DNA of 64,000 bases from CBCYMI01 sp965183855 (lineage in GTDB: Bacteria; Pseudomonadota; Alphaproteobacteria; Caulobacterales; Maricaulaceae): assembly GCA_965183855.1 (NCBI GenBank), contig CBCYMI010000016.1, positions 62,001 through 126,000 of the forward strand, in the 5' to 3' direction. Made by a program: the position numbers and the translations under genes. Below are positions 42,470-49,556 of this stretch, piece by piece. The stretch's first letter is position 1. Every line of letters starts with the position of its first letter. The notes under the pieces are model-generated. The model was not told the DNA's origin. It saw nothing but the letters and a program-made list of their open reading frames with translations, and did not search any database.

Positions 42470-43597
42470 TTAACCGTTAACCTCCTTGATTAAAAATGAT
42501 TTTAAGATAGTTATATCCATATTTTTCTTTATATATCCATATCCTATTTTTTTTAACAGAATAAGGTGTATTTTTTGTTTAAGGTTCTTTTTGTCATTTT
42601 GAAGACATAAAAGCAATTCTTCTATTAATGTTTCTGGGTTTATTTCTGTTGCAATATCCTGAATTTGTGTAGGTAAGTTTGCTTTTTTAAGATGTGCTTC
42701 TAATTGAATACAATCTTTTTCTGTAATTTCAGTTTCTTCTAGTTGAGCACAAAGGCGCATGATAAGGCACATGCCGATTGAAACAGCTTCCCCATGAAAT
42801 AGAAGGTTTGAATACTTAAATACAGTTTCAAGCGCATGTCCAAAACTGTGCCCAAAGTTTAACAAAGCCCGTATACCCGATTCTTGTTCGTCTCTTTCTA
42901 TTATGTCTATTTTATTTTGTATGGCTCTTAGGATTGCTTTATGTAGGATATTTTCGTTTTTAGCGAGTAATAAATCCTGGTTTTGGAGAAGCCATTGATA
43001 GAATTCAGGATCTTTAATTAAGGCTATTTTTAGAATTTCTGAATAGCCAGATCGAAAATTACGTTCTGACAATGTGTTTAGAAAGATTTGATCTGTATAG
43101 ATGGCAATGGGAGGATAGAAACTACCAATAAGATTTTTTCCAAAGTGATGATTAATGCCTGTTTTTCCACCAATGCTTGCATCTATTTGTGCAAGGAGTG
43201 TTGTTGGAATGTGAATCAATAACATTCCTCTTTTAAATATAGAGGCTGCGAATCCAGAAATATCACCACAAACACCCCCACCAAAAGAAAGTATGATATC
43301 ATCTCTTCCTGCCTGATGCAGTAATAGAAAATCAATAATTTCTAACAAACAGTCAAAAGTTTTTGCAGATTCTCCCTCAGGTAAAATAAACCTGTGACAG
43401 GTTATTTTTTCTTGTTTAAGGGTTTGTTCAAATGGTTGTAAATAATGTGTTGCAATTTTTGGATCAACAATCATAAACACTCTTTTTTGGTGAAGATCTG
43501 TTTTAATAAAGTTAGCAATATCATTATGAATGGAAACGCCAATATGAAGCTGATAGGGTCTGATTTTTGAATCTACCGAAAGGGTTGTTTTTAACAT
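42470..43597 (-). CDS. aroB: 3-dehydroquinate synthase
   Basis: Second step of the shikimate pathway, DAHP to 3-dehydroquinate. NAD-binding and active-site motifs are ILPEGESAKTFDCL, DIILSFGGGVCGDISGFAAS, HIPTTLLAQIDASIGGKTGI, and the metal ligands in RALLNFGHSFGHALE and LFHGEAVSIGM. Length 375 is normal. It starts 17 bases after aroK and precedes the CorC/HlyC gene; aroK-aroB-CorC is a conserved alphaproteobacterial operon. Confidence 0.96.
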   Translation of the reverse strand: MLKTTLSVDSKIRPYQLHIGVSIHNDIANFIKTDLHQKRVFMIVDPKIATHYLQPFEQTLKQEKITCHRFILPEGESAKTFDCLLEIIDFLLLHQAGRDDIILSFGGGVCGDISGFAASIFKRGMLLIHIPTTLLAQIDASIGGKTGINHHFGKNLIGSFYPPIAIYTDQIFLNTLSERNFRSGYSEILKIALIKDPEFYQWLLQNQDLLLAKNENILHKAILRAIQNKIDIIERDEQESGIRALLNFGHSFGHALETVFKYSNLLFHGEAVSIGMCLIMRLCAQLEETEITEKDCIQLEAHLKKANLPTQIQDIATEINPETLIEELLLCLQNDKKNLKQKIHLILLKKIGYGYIKKNMDITILKSFLIKEVNG

Positions 43598-43614
43598 AGG
43601 GTTTAATCTCTTTT

Positions 43615-44211
43615 TTAATTCAATATACTTGATCCATTATTCTTTGAATATGCGGAAAATCTTCTGTTTTTAAGCTCATTAATAATTGTTTTTGTAATAT
43701 TTTCTAGTGATTGATGATCTGTTTTGATGATTAAATCTGCCTGTTGATATAATGGCTTTCTTTTCTTGTATAATTGATATAGTTTTGTCTTTGGATCTTC
43801 CCCTTTTGGCAGATGCTTTGTGTATAATAAGGGTCTGTGGGTTTCTTTTTTGATCCGTTGATATAAAACTTCGGGGTGGGCATTAAGCCAAATGGACAGT
43901 GTTTTTTTTCGGATGATTTGAAGGTTTGTATCAGATGTAACAATACCACCACCACTTGCGATGATTGGAGGAGAATTAAGGGTTGACTTAAGAAGAGTTT
44001 CAAAAAGAATTTTACGCTCTTCTTTTCTAAACGAAGCCTCACCATATTGTAGGAAATATTCTGAAATTTTTAAATTGAGCTTTTTTTCCATAAGATCATC
44101 AAGGTCAAAAAACGGACATTTAAGTTCTTTGGCAAGTAATTTTCCGATGGTTGTTTTTCCAGATCCCATCATGCCAATTAGAATAATGGGTTTTTGAAGT
44201 AAGGATATGAT
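43615..44211 (-). CDS. aroK: Shikimate kinase, probably with a non-ATG start
   Basis: Phosphorylates shikimate with ATP. P-loop GMMGSGKTT, shikimate site DLDDLMEKK and SGGGIVTSD, lid RPLLYTKHLPKG. The first ATG (44172) falls inside the P-loop and would delete the beta strand PIILIG that every shikimate kinase has. The frame is open upstream to a stop at about 44253, without ATG, GTG or TTG. AGGAAG (44223-44218) lies 6 nt before an ATC (44211) and 9 before an ATA (44208), giving (M)ISLLQKPIILIGMMGSGKTT, the usual N-terminal length. I therefore place the start at ATC 44211. Neighbours: aroB 17 bases downstream. Confidence 0.85.
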   Translation of the reverse strand: MISLLQKPIILIGMMGSGKTTIGKLLAKELKCPFFDLDDLMEKKLNLKISEYFLQYGEASFRKEERKILFETLLKSTLNSPPIIASGGGIVTSDTNLQIIRKKTLSIWLNAHPEVLYQRIKKETHRPLLYTKHLPKGEDPKTKLYQLYKKRKPLYQQADLIIKTDHQSLENITKTIINELKNRRFSAYSKNNGSSILN

Positions 44212-44472
44212 GCTATTCTTCCTGATATGTTTATCGTTAAATAAATTAGAAATTTAATTCATATATGTTTTTTTGATTTTTGACAATCTTGGTTTTATGT
44301 TAGTTAGAATAGGAAAAGAAAGAGACAGATTTTTAATCTGCCATATGTTAATCTGGTATTTTTTGCTTAATCTGATATTTATAAATCAGAATCTTGAAAT
44401 AAATATACACAGAATTTGGGCTGGTTTGGACAAGGTTAAAAGTGAATACTCTATTTTAGGAGATTTTGGTTT

Positions 44473-44613
44473 ATGTCACGCATTTTATTTTGGCTCAGTA
44501 TGTTTTTAACTATTTTTGTTTTGGCTATTTTGATCCTTTCATGGCAGGCAGGGCAGGTAAAGCCAAAGCGTAAGGAAATACGTCATGAAATTACACATTA
44601 TCTTCAAGATTAG
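44473..44613 (+). CDS. Small single-pass membrane protein (46 aa)
   Basis: A 46-codon frame with ATG at 44473 and AGGAG about 10 nt upstream. It encodes one transmembrane helix (ILFWLSMFLTIFVLAILILS) followed by a basic tail, GQVKPKRKEIRHEITHYLQD. Its end overlaps the next gene by 29 bases, suggesting translational coupling. Helix-plus-basic-tail composition and position, rather than homology, support it. Function unknown; it probably works with the envelope protein encoded next. Confidence 0.6.
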   Translation: MSRILFWLSMFLTIFVLAILILSWQAGQVKPKRKEIRHEITHYLQD

Positions 44614-44944
44614 CATTTATCTTTTTTTATGGTTTTTCCTGGGTATGATTTTGGGAAGAATGAATGGGATTGTTTATTCTGCAAGGGCTGATGAGGTTAA
44701 GGTTGAAGCGGTTAGACACCTTGATTCTTTTGATGCTGGATTATTATCGGTAGATCAGGGGGCGCTTCCTGTCTCTATTTGGCAAAACTCCTCTTTTACC
44801 TCTTATCAATTGATAATGGAGGAGATGAATGGATTAACCCGATCTCCAACACTTGAAAATTGGGTAAAACGTGTGTTCCTTTCTGCATCACATTCGCCGA
44901 TTGGAGCAGAAAAAAATGATTATGCTTTTTTTTTTACGTCTTGA
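44585..44944 (+). CDS. TPR-like envelope protein, N-terminal part before a frameshift
   Basis: Signal-anchor or signal peptide at about residues 5-27 (IFKISIYLFLWFFLGMILG), then LPVSIWQNSSFTSYQLIMEE and an LENWVKRVFLSASHSPIGAE segment. The frame ends by a TGA right after a ten-T run (44926-44935). Removing one T joins it to the next frame as NDYAFFLRLEKLFERGRVQN, so the two are one gene of about 570 residues. In related alphaproteobacteria a single long protein of this kind lies between aroK and xerD. Confidence 0.75.
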   Translation: MKLHIIFKISIYLFLWFFLGMILGRMNGIVYSARADEVKVEAVRHLDSFDAGLLSVDQGALPVSIWQNSSFTSYQLIMEEMNGLTRSPTLENWVKRVFLSASHSPIGAEKNDYAFFFTS

Positions 44945-46301
44945 GAAATTATTTGAACGAGGTCGTGTTCAAAATGTTATTGAACTTTTAATACAGTCAC
45001 AAAAAGCTAGAGTTTCTCCTAAAATAGCAAAACTTTGGTCTGAGGCTCTTTTAAGCGTTGGAGAACTGGAAGCTGCATGTGATTTTGTAGATCAGGTCAA
45101 ACGTAAGGAAAAGTTTGCTTTTTGGTTAAGATTTAGAGCCTATTGCAATGGGTTGTATGGAGATATAGCAAAGGCTGAGTTAAATGCTCAGCTTGCAGAG
45201 GATACAGGAGAAAAAGACCCTGTTTTTAACGCTCTTTTATTACATATGACAGGTCTAAAAGAAAAGAATGAGCATGTGAAATTAAAAACAGTTTTGCATT
45301 GGTCTTTGGCTAAAACATTAAATATAACCCCTGGAGGGCATTCGATTAAAAATGTTAAAAACGAAATTATGGGAGGATGGTTGTCAGATGATGAAATTAC
45401 ATTTGAAAATAAACTTTATGCTCTTGAAAAATTAATGTCTTTAAATGAAACTGAACTCATCGAACATGTTTTTAAAAAAGAAATTGTTTCAGAGCGTTTT
45501 CAAACTCATTTAAATACCAGAAACAAGCTTTTTTCCAGTGAAGAACAAAACGCCTATTTTGACCAGAGCATAATATTGGCAGATGAGTTGAACGGGTTAA
45601 AGAAAATAGCTGCTTATTATCAGATTTACCTGAATGCAAAATCAATAGAAGCAAAAATGATCTTGATCACCAAGTCTTTTGAATATATTGCCAAGATTAA
45701 CCAGGTTTATGCATTATCAAAATTATATCAAAAGGCAATCCATGAAATTCCTGTCAGTGAAACATATCAATCTTATGCTATTTATTTTGTAATTGCGTGT
45801 ATTGCAAATTCAGACTTTGATCTGGCACTAAAATGGTCGCAATATCTCGATAAAGAAATGAAGCAGGATTTGTTTTTTTTACCTTTTATGGCTAATAAAA
45901 AACTAAATATTAACAACACAGAAAAAATATTATTAGGTTTGAAACAGTCTGATAAAAAAAGGTATAAAAAAACACTTAATCATCTTTTTTTACTATCAGC
46001 TCTTGGTGCACGTTTGAGCCCACAAACGAGAATCTGGTTAATGGAAGATTTATCGGTGCATATGATTCATAAAAAAACAGCAAACTTATTGATGAAGATC
46101 AGTCTTGCCAAACAAGATCAGGCGATTGCTGAGACATTTTTATTAGCCGTGGCTATTTTGGATAAAAAAAATCTAAACAAACAAAACATCCTTGTTTTGG
46201 AACAAATCATTCGTGCATTATCTGACATTGGGTATCAAAAAGAAGCAAAACAACTGATTGGTGAATACATTATTGAGCGCTTAACAGAGTATACATATTA
46301 A
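44871..46301 (+). CDS. TPR-like envelope protein, C-terminal part after a frameshift
   Basis: Continuation of the preceding gene; authentic sequence begins near 44930 (FLRLEKLFERGRVQNVIELL) and the first 20 residues of the frame are out-of-frame overlap. The body is alpha-helical with tetratricopeptide-like helical pairs (KIAKLWSEALLSVGELEAAC, KFAFWLRFRAYCNGLYGDIA, YAIYFVIACIANSDFDLALK). No catalytic motif is visible. Function unknown; probably a periplasmic scaffold, given the signal peptide in the N-terminal part. xerD follows after about 70 bases. Confidence 0.75.
   Translation: MCSFLHHIRRLEQKKMIMLFFLRLEKLFERGRVQNVIELLIQSQKARVSPKIAKLWSEALLSVGELEAACDFVDQVKRKEKFAFWLRFRAYCNGLYGDIAKAELNAQLAEDTGEKDPVFNALLLHMTGLKEKNEHVKLKTVLHWSLAKTLNITPGGHSIKNVKNEIMGGWLSDDEITFENKLYALEKLMSLNETELIEHVFKKEIVSERFQTHLNTRNKLFSSEEQNAYFDQSIILADELNGLKKIAAYYQIYLNAKSIEAKMILITKSFEYIAKINQVYALSKLYQKAIHEIPVSETYQSYAIYFVIACIANSDFDLALKWSQYLDKEMKQDLFFLPFMANKKLNINNTEKILLGLKQSDKKRYKKTLNHLFLLSALGARLSPQTRIWLMEDLSVHMIHKKTANLLMKISLAKQDQAIAETFLLAVAILDKKNLNKQNILVLEQIIRALSDIGYQKEAKQLIGEYIIERLTEYTY
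44926..44935 (+). other. T10 homopolymer carrying a frameshift
   Basis: Ten T residues after GC. With nine the frame would stay open (GCT TTT TTT TTA CGT CTT GAG). This is either a sequencing or assembly indel, a true mutation, or a transcriptional slippage site, which is documented for A/T runs of about nine or more. Confidence 0.65.
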
Positions 46302-46370
46302 AAAGATATATATTAAAACAAGATAATTATTCTGATATTATATAGAATATGATCAATAAGGGGTTTTCAG

Positions 46371-47309
46371 GTGAATACGATATATTTGATTGATTCTTTT
46401 TTGGAAATGATGAGTGTCGAAAGAGCGGCATCAGAAAACACATTAAAGGCTTATGAACGTGATTTGAGACTTTGGAATGATGGATTTAAAACTCAAAAAC
46501 TGGATTTTATGAAGGTTCAAAGTGAACATATTCAGCTGGAAATCAGAAAAATGAGCCAGAAGGAGTTTTCAACCTCAACCCTTGCAAGGAAAATATCATC
46601 TCTTAAATGTTTTTTTATTTTCTTGCAAACTGAGGCTATTCGAAATGACAATCCTGCTCAACATTTAATTCCTCCAAAACAAATTGCAAATATACCAAAT
46701 ATATTATCAGAACAAGATATTGATCAATTATTTAAAATTATCTATCAACAAAAAGATTATTATGGGTTTAGAATGCAATGCCTGTTGGAAATATTATATG
46801 CTTGTGGATTGAGAGCATCCGAATTAGTCTCATTATCTTTGGAAGCTTTTATACCATCTGACGAATGTTTGATGGTAAAGGGGAAAGGGAATAGAATTCG
46901 AATTATTCCTTTAACACATCAGGCTTTGCAAAGTATAGAAAATTGGCTGCCATATCGAAAAAATTATCTTGTAAAAATTAAGCAGGAAGGGCAGCTCAAA
47001 AAAGGATATTTATTTCCATCAAGAGGTAAAAAAGGGTATATTACGCGTCAACGTTTTTTTCAGCTTTTGAAGAATTTAGCAATTAAAGCAGGTTTCTCTC
47101 CGTATAAAATAAAGAATATAATTAGTCCTCATACGATCAGGCATGCTTTTGCAACACACTTGCTTTCAAGAGGGGCAGATTTAAGAAGTGTACAAAAATT
47201 ATTAGGGCATGCAAATGTCTCAACAACACAAATTTATACGCATATTCTTGAAGATAGATTGCAAAATCTTGTAGAAAGTGTACACCCTTTAGCAAAATTA
47301 AAATTATAA
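46371..47309 (+). CDS. xerD: Tyrosine recombinase XerD
   Basis: Site-specific recombinase that resolves chromosome dimers at dif with XerC, activated by FtsK. The SAM-like N-terminal domain (ASENTLKAYERDLRLW) is followed by the catalytic domain. Catalytic residues: Arg148 (CGLRASELV), Lys172 (VKGKGNR), His254 and Arg257 (HTIRHAFATH), His280 (LLGHANVS) and Tyr289 (QIYTHI). Length 312 is usual. GTG start with AAGGGG upstream. Its partner FtsK is the frameshifted gene at 2728-5008. Confidence 0.94.
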   Translation: MNTIYLIDSFLEMMSVERAASENTLKAYERDLRLWNDGFKTQKLDFMKVQSEHIQLEIRKMSQKEFSTSTLARKISSLKCFFIFLQTEAIRNDNPAQHLIPPKQIANIPNILSEQDIDQLFKIIYQQKDYYGFRMQCLLEILYACGLRASELVSLSLEAFIPSDECLMVKGKGNRIRIIPLTHQALQSIENWLPYRKNYLVKIKQEGQLKKGYLFPSRGKKGYITRQRFFQLLKNLAIKAGFSPYKIKNIISPHTIRHAFATHLLSRGADLRSVQKLLGHANVSTTQIYTHILEDRLQNLVESVHPLAKLKL

Positions 47310-47403
47310 AAAAATAATTTCAAATCTGTACAGAGATATGACTCTGTAAGATTTTTTGGTTATGATGTATATGTAAATATATAAAAATAGAAATGGATCA
47401 ACC

Positions 47404-48366
47404 ATGACAGAACAAGCACGCACCTATCTGGAATTTGAGCGCTCTATTGCTGATTTAGAAAAAAAAATTTTTGCTTTGGAGCAAATAAAATCGGATGATC
47501 ATACCGTAGATGTTTCAGATGAAATTCAAAAATTAAAGCAAAAAGCTCAAAATGAGCTAAAACGGTTATATAGCAAACTCGGAGCATGGGAAAAAACACA
47601 AATTGCACGTCATCCGGCAAGACCACATTTCTCAGGCTTCAGAGACCATCTTATCAAAGAGTTTGTTGCATTAGAAGGCGATCGTAGTTTCGGAGAAGAT
47701 GAAGCTATTATAGGGGGGCTTGGATTTTTAGATCAGCACTCAGTTATGGTGATCGGTCACGAAAAGGGAAAAGATACAAAAAGTCGTTTAAAGCATAATT
47801 TCGGAATGGCAAGACCTGAAGGATATCGTAAATCTGTTCGATTAATGAATTTAGCAGAACAGTTTAAAATTCCGGTTATTACATTTGTTGATACTGCAGG
47901 TGCTTATCCTGGAAGAGGAGCAGAAGAAAGAGGGCAGGCAGAGGCAATTGCAAAATCTATAGAGAAATGTCTTACCTTAAATGTTCCCATTATCTCAGTT
48001 ATTATTGGAGAAGGAGGTTCGGGAGGTGCCGTTGCGCTTGCTGCTGCCGATAAAGTATTAATGCTAGAACATTCTATTTATTCTGTTATTTCGCCTGAAG
48101 GATGTGCGTCTATTTTATGGAGAGACCCATCAAAAGCAAAAGACGCTGCAAATGCAATGAAAATCACAGCTCAGGATCTTAAACAATATGCAATCATTGA
48201 TAATATTATCCAAGAGCCTGTTGGAGGAGCGCACAGAAATGCTCAGGAAACAATTAAAACTGTTGGAAAAAACCTTTCCAGACTATTATCAGAACTGCTC
48301 TCTGAGGAGATTGGAGCTTTGAAAGAAAAACGCTATAATAAATTTCTGGAGATTGGACGTTTATAA
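47404..48366 (+). CDS. accA: Acetyl-CoA carboxylase carboxyltransferase, alpha subunit
   Basis: Transfers the carboxyl group to acetyl-CoA to make malonyl-CoA for fatty acid synthesis. N-terminal coiled region (EFERSIADLEKKIFALEQIK), then IARHPARPHFSGFRDHL, EGDRSFGEDEAIIGGLGFL, TFVDTAGAYPGRGAEERGQA, IGEGGSGGAVALAAADKVLM and YSVISPEGCASILWRD. Length 320 is normal. It follows xerD as in many alphaproteobacteria, 94 bases later, and ends at a strong bidirectional hairpin. Confidence 0.97.
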   Translation: MTEQARTYLEFERSIADLEKKIFALEQIKSDDHTVDVSDEIQKLKQKAQNELKRLYSKLGAWEKTQIARHPARPHFSGFRDHLIKEFVALEGDRSFGEDEAIIGGLGFLDQHSVMVIGHEKGKDTKSRLKHNFGMARPEGYRKSVRLMNLAEQFKIPVITFVDTAGAYPGRGAEERGQAEAIAKSIEKCLTLNVPIISVIIGEGGSGGAVALAAADKVLMLEHSIYSVISPEGCASILWRDPSKAKDAANAMKITAQDLKQYAIIDNIIQEPVGGAHRNAQETIKTVGKNLSRLLSELLSEEIGALKEKRYNKFLEIGRL

Positions 48367-48417
48367 TCATATATTCATCTGAATGGTTTTTATCATAGAA
48401 AGAATTAGGATTTATTT

Positions 48418-48463
48418 AGGGGCAATTCCAGTTTAAATTAGATTTAAAACAGAATTGCACCCT
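48418..48463. terminator. Long bidirectional terminator hairpin
   Basis: AGGG-GCAATTC (48418-48428) pairs with GAATTGC-A-CCCT (48452-48463), one bulged A. Inside, TTTAAAT (48432-48438) pairs with ATTTAAA (48442-48448) around TAG. It lies between convergent accA and the porin-like gene. Both flanks are AT-rich, with ATTTTAA on the plus side. Confidence 0.7.
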
Positions 48464-48485
48464 ATGATTTTAACAGCCTATGGCG

Positions 48486-49226
48486 TTAGAATGCAGCTGA
48501 AATACCAAATGAAATGCCAAATTTTTTGTCTTCAAGCATTCCATTTTTATGAAAGAAATAATCTTCACTTGCAATTGCAAGGTTTAGCCCTGCATAGCTT
48601 GATATATTTTTAATGCGATATTCCAATTTAAGCGCAAATTGACCATATGTATAATCCTTGGGCTCAACTTTATTGGTGATATTCCAGGCATATCCAAGAG
48701 CTGCTTCGCTAATCAGTGAAATCTGGTTGGAAAGAGCGAAATCACGTTCTAACCCTACCATTGTATAGCTTGTTTCAGCATTAAAATCATGTTCTATTCT
48801 TAAAAATGGAGATGCCCATTTTTGTTCGAATGTAAGATGCGCATAAGGTGAAAATGTTTTCTTTTTCCAAAACATACTCGCATTCTTTTTATGATCATTA
48901 TCTTCGGTCGTTGTATAATAAACAGCCCCAATTTCAAGGTTTGTCTGATCTGTAATTGTAAAATTATGGCTTAGATAGAGATTAAGTTCATTATCGAATT
49001 CCGCTTCTCCTCCCGCAATAGGACGAATAAAGCTTGCTCCAAAATTCCAGTCTCCGACATCCATATTTGCATCAAGAAATAGCGTATGTTTTCCACATTG
49101 TTGACCATTGGCAATATAAGCAGAATTATAGTCTAGACTTGTCTTTAGCTGAGTATCTTTTGCAATTGCTGTCAATGTATAACCAGAACATAAAAGTCCT
49201 ATAAGTATCTTCAGACTTTTTCCCAT
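48486..49226 (-). CDS. Outer-membrane beta-barrel protein, porin-like
   Basis: Signal peptide (ILIGLLCSGYTLTAIAK), then alternating beta strands throughout (TSLDYNSAYIANGQQCGKHT, WNFGASFIRPIAGGEAEF, YGQFALKLEYRIKNISSYAG) and a C-terminal phenylalanine (FGISFGISAAF), the outer-membrane sorting signal. About ten to twelve strands can be drawn in 246 residues. It looks like the putative porins often annotated as TorF-type or just outer-membrane proteins. No ligand can be inferred. No good ribosome site stands out; CAGGAG lies close to the ATG. Confidence 0.75.
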   Translation of the reverse strand: MGKSLKILIGLLCSGYTLTAIAKDTQLKTSLDYNSAYIANGQQCGKHTLFLDANMDVGDWNFGASFIRPIAGGEAEFDNELNLYLSHNFTITDQTNLEIGAVYYTTTEDNDHKKNASMFWKKKTFSPYAHLTFEQKWASPFLRIEHDFNAETSYTMVGLERDFALSNQISLISEAALGYAWNITNKVEPKDYTYGQFALKLEYRIKNISSYAGLNLAIASEDYFFHKNGMLEDKKFGISFGISAAF

Positions 49227-49556
49227 TAATAATCTCCTGAAAAATAAATTATGAAAATATAAAAAGTATTTTTTAGGAATAAAGGGAAACGAATTATGTA
49301 ATCAAGGCTTATTACTGGTTACGTAAAACTTTAAAATTTTATTGGTTATTAATTCTTTAACAGAATTGGTTACTAAATTCACAACGAAACATATAAATAT
49401 ATTTTGTTTCTTCAAAGGAGTACTGTGTTGAGATTAAATCAGACATTTTTTTAAGTGATATCAGATTTGTTTAATATTGATTTAAAATATTATTTATTTT
49501 TCGAGCGCTAAGCATATCTATAAAAAAACGTGTTTTTCCCACATTTTTTATGAAGG
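49227..49556. other. Gap between secA and the porin-like gene
   Basis: 330 AT-rich bases without a supported gene. It must carry the promoter of the porin-like gene and the secA terminator; neither is clear by eye. Confidence 0.4.

Noticed and set aside
44273..44509. 78-codon frame upstream of the small membrane protein
   Set aside because: Lies in the divergent aroK promoter region, overlaps the better-supported 46-aa frame, and has no family-like features.
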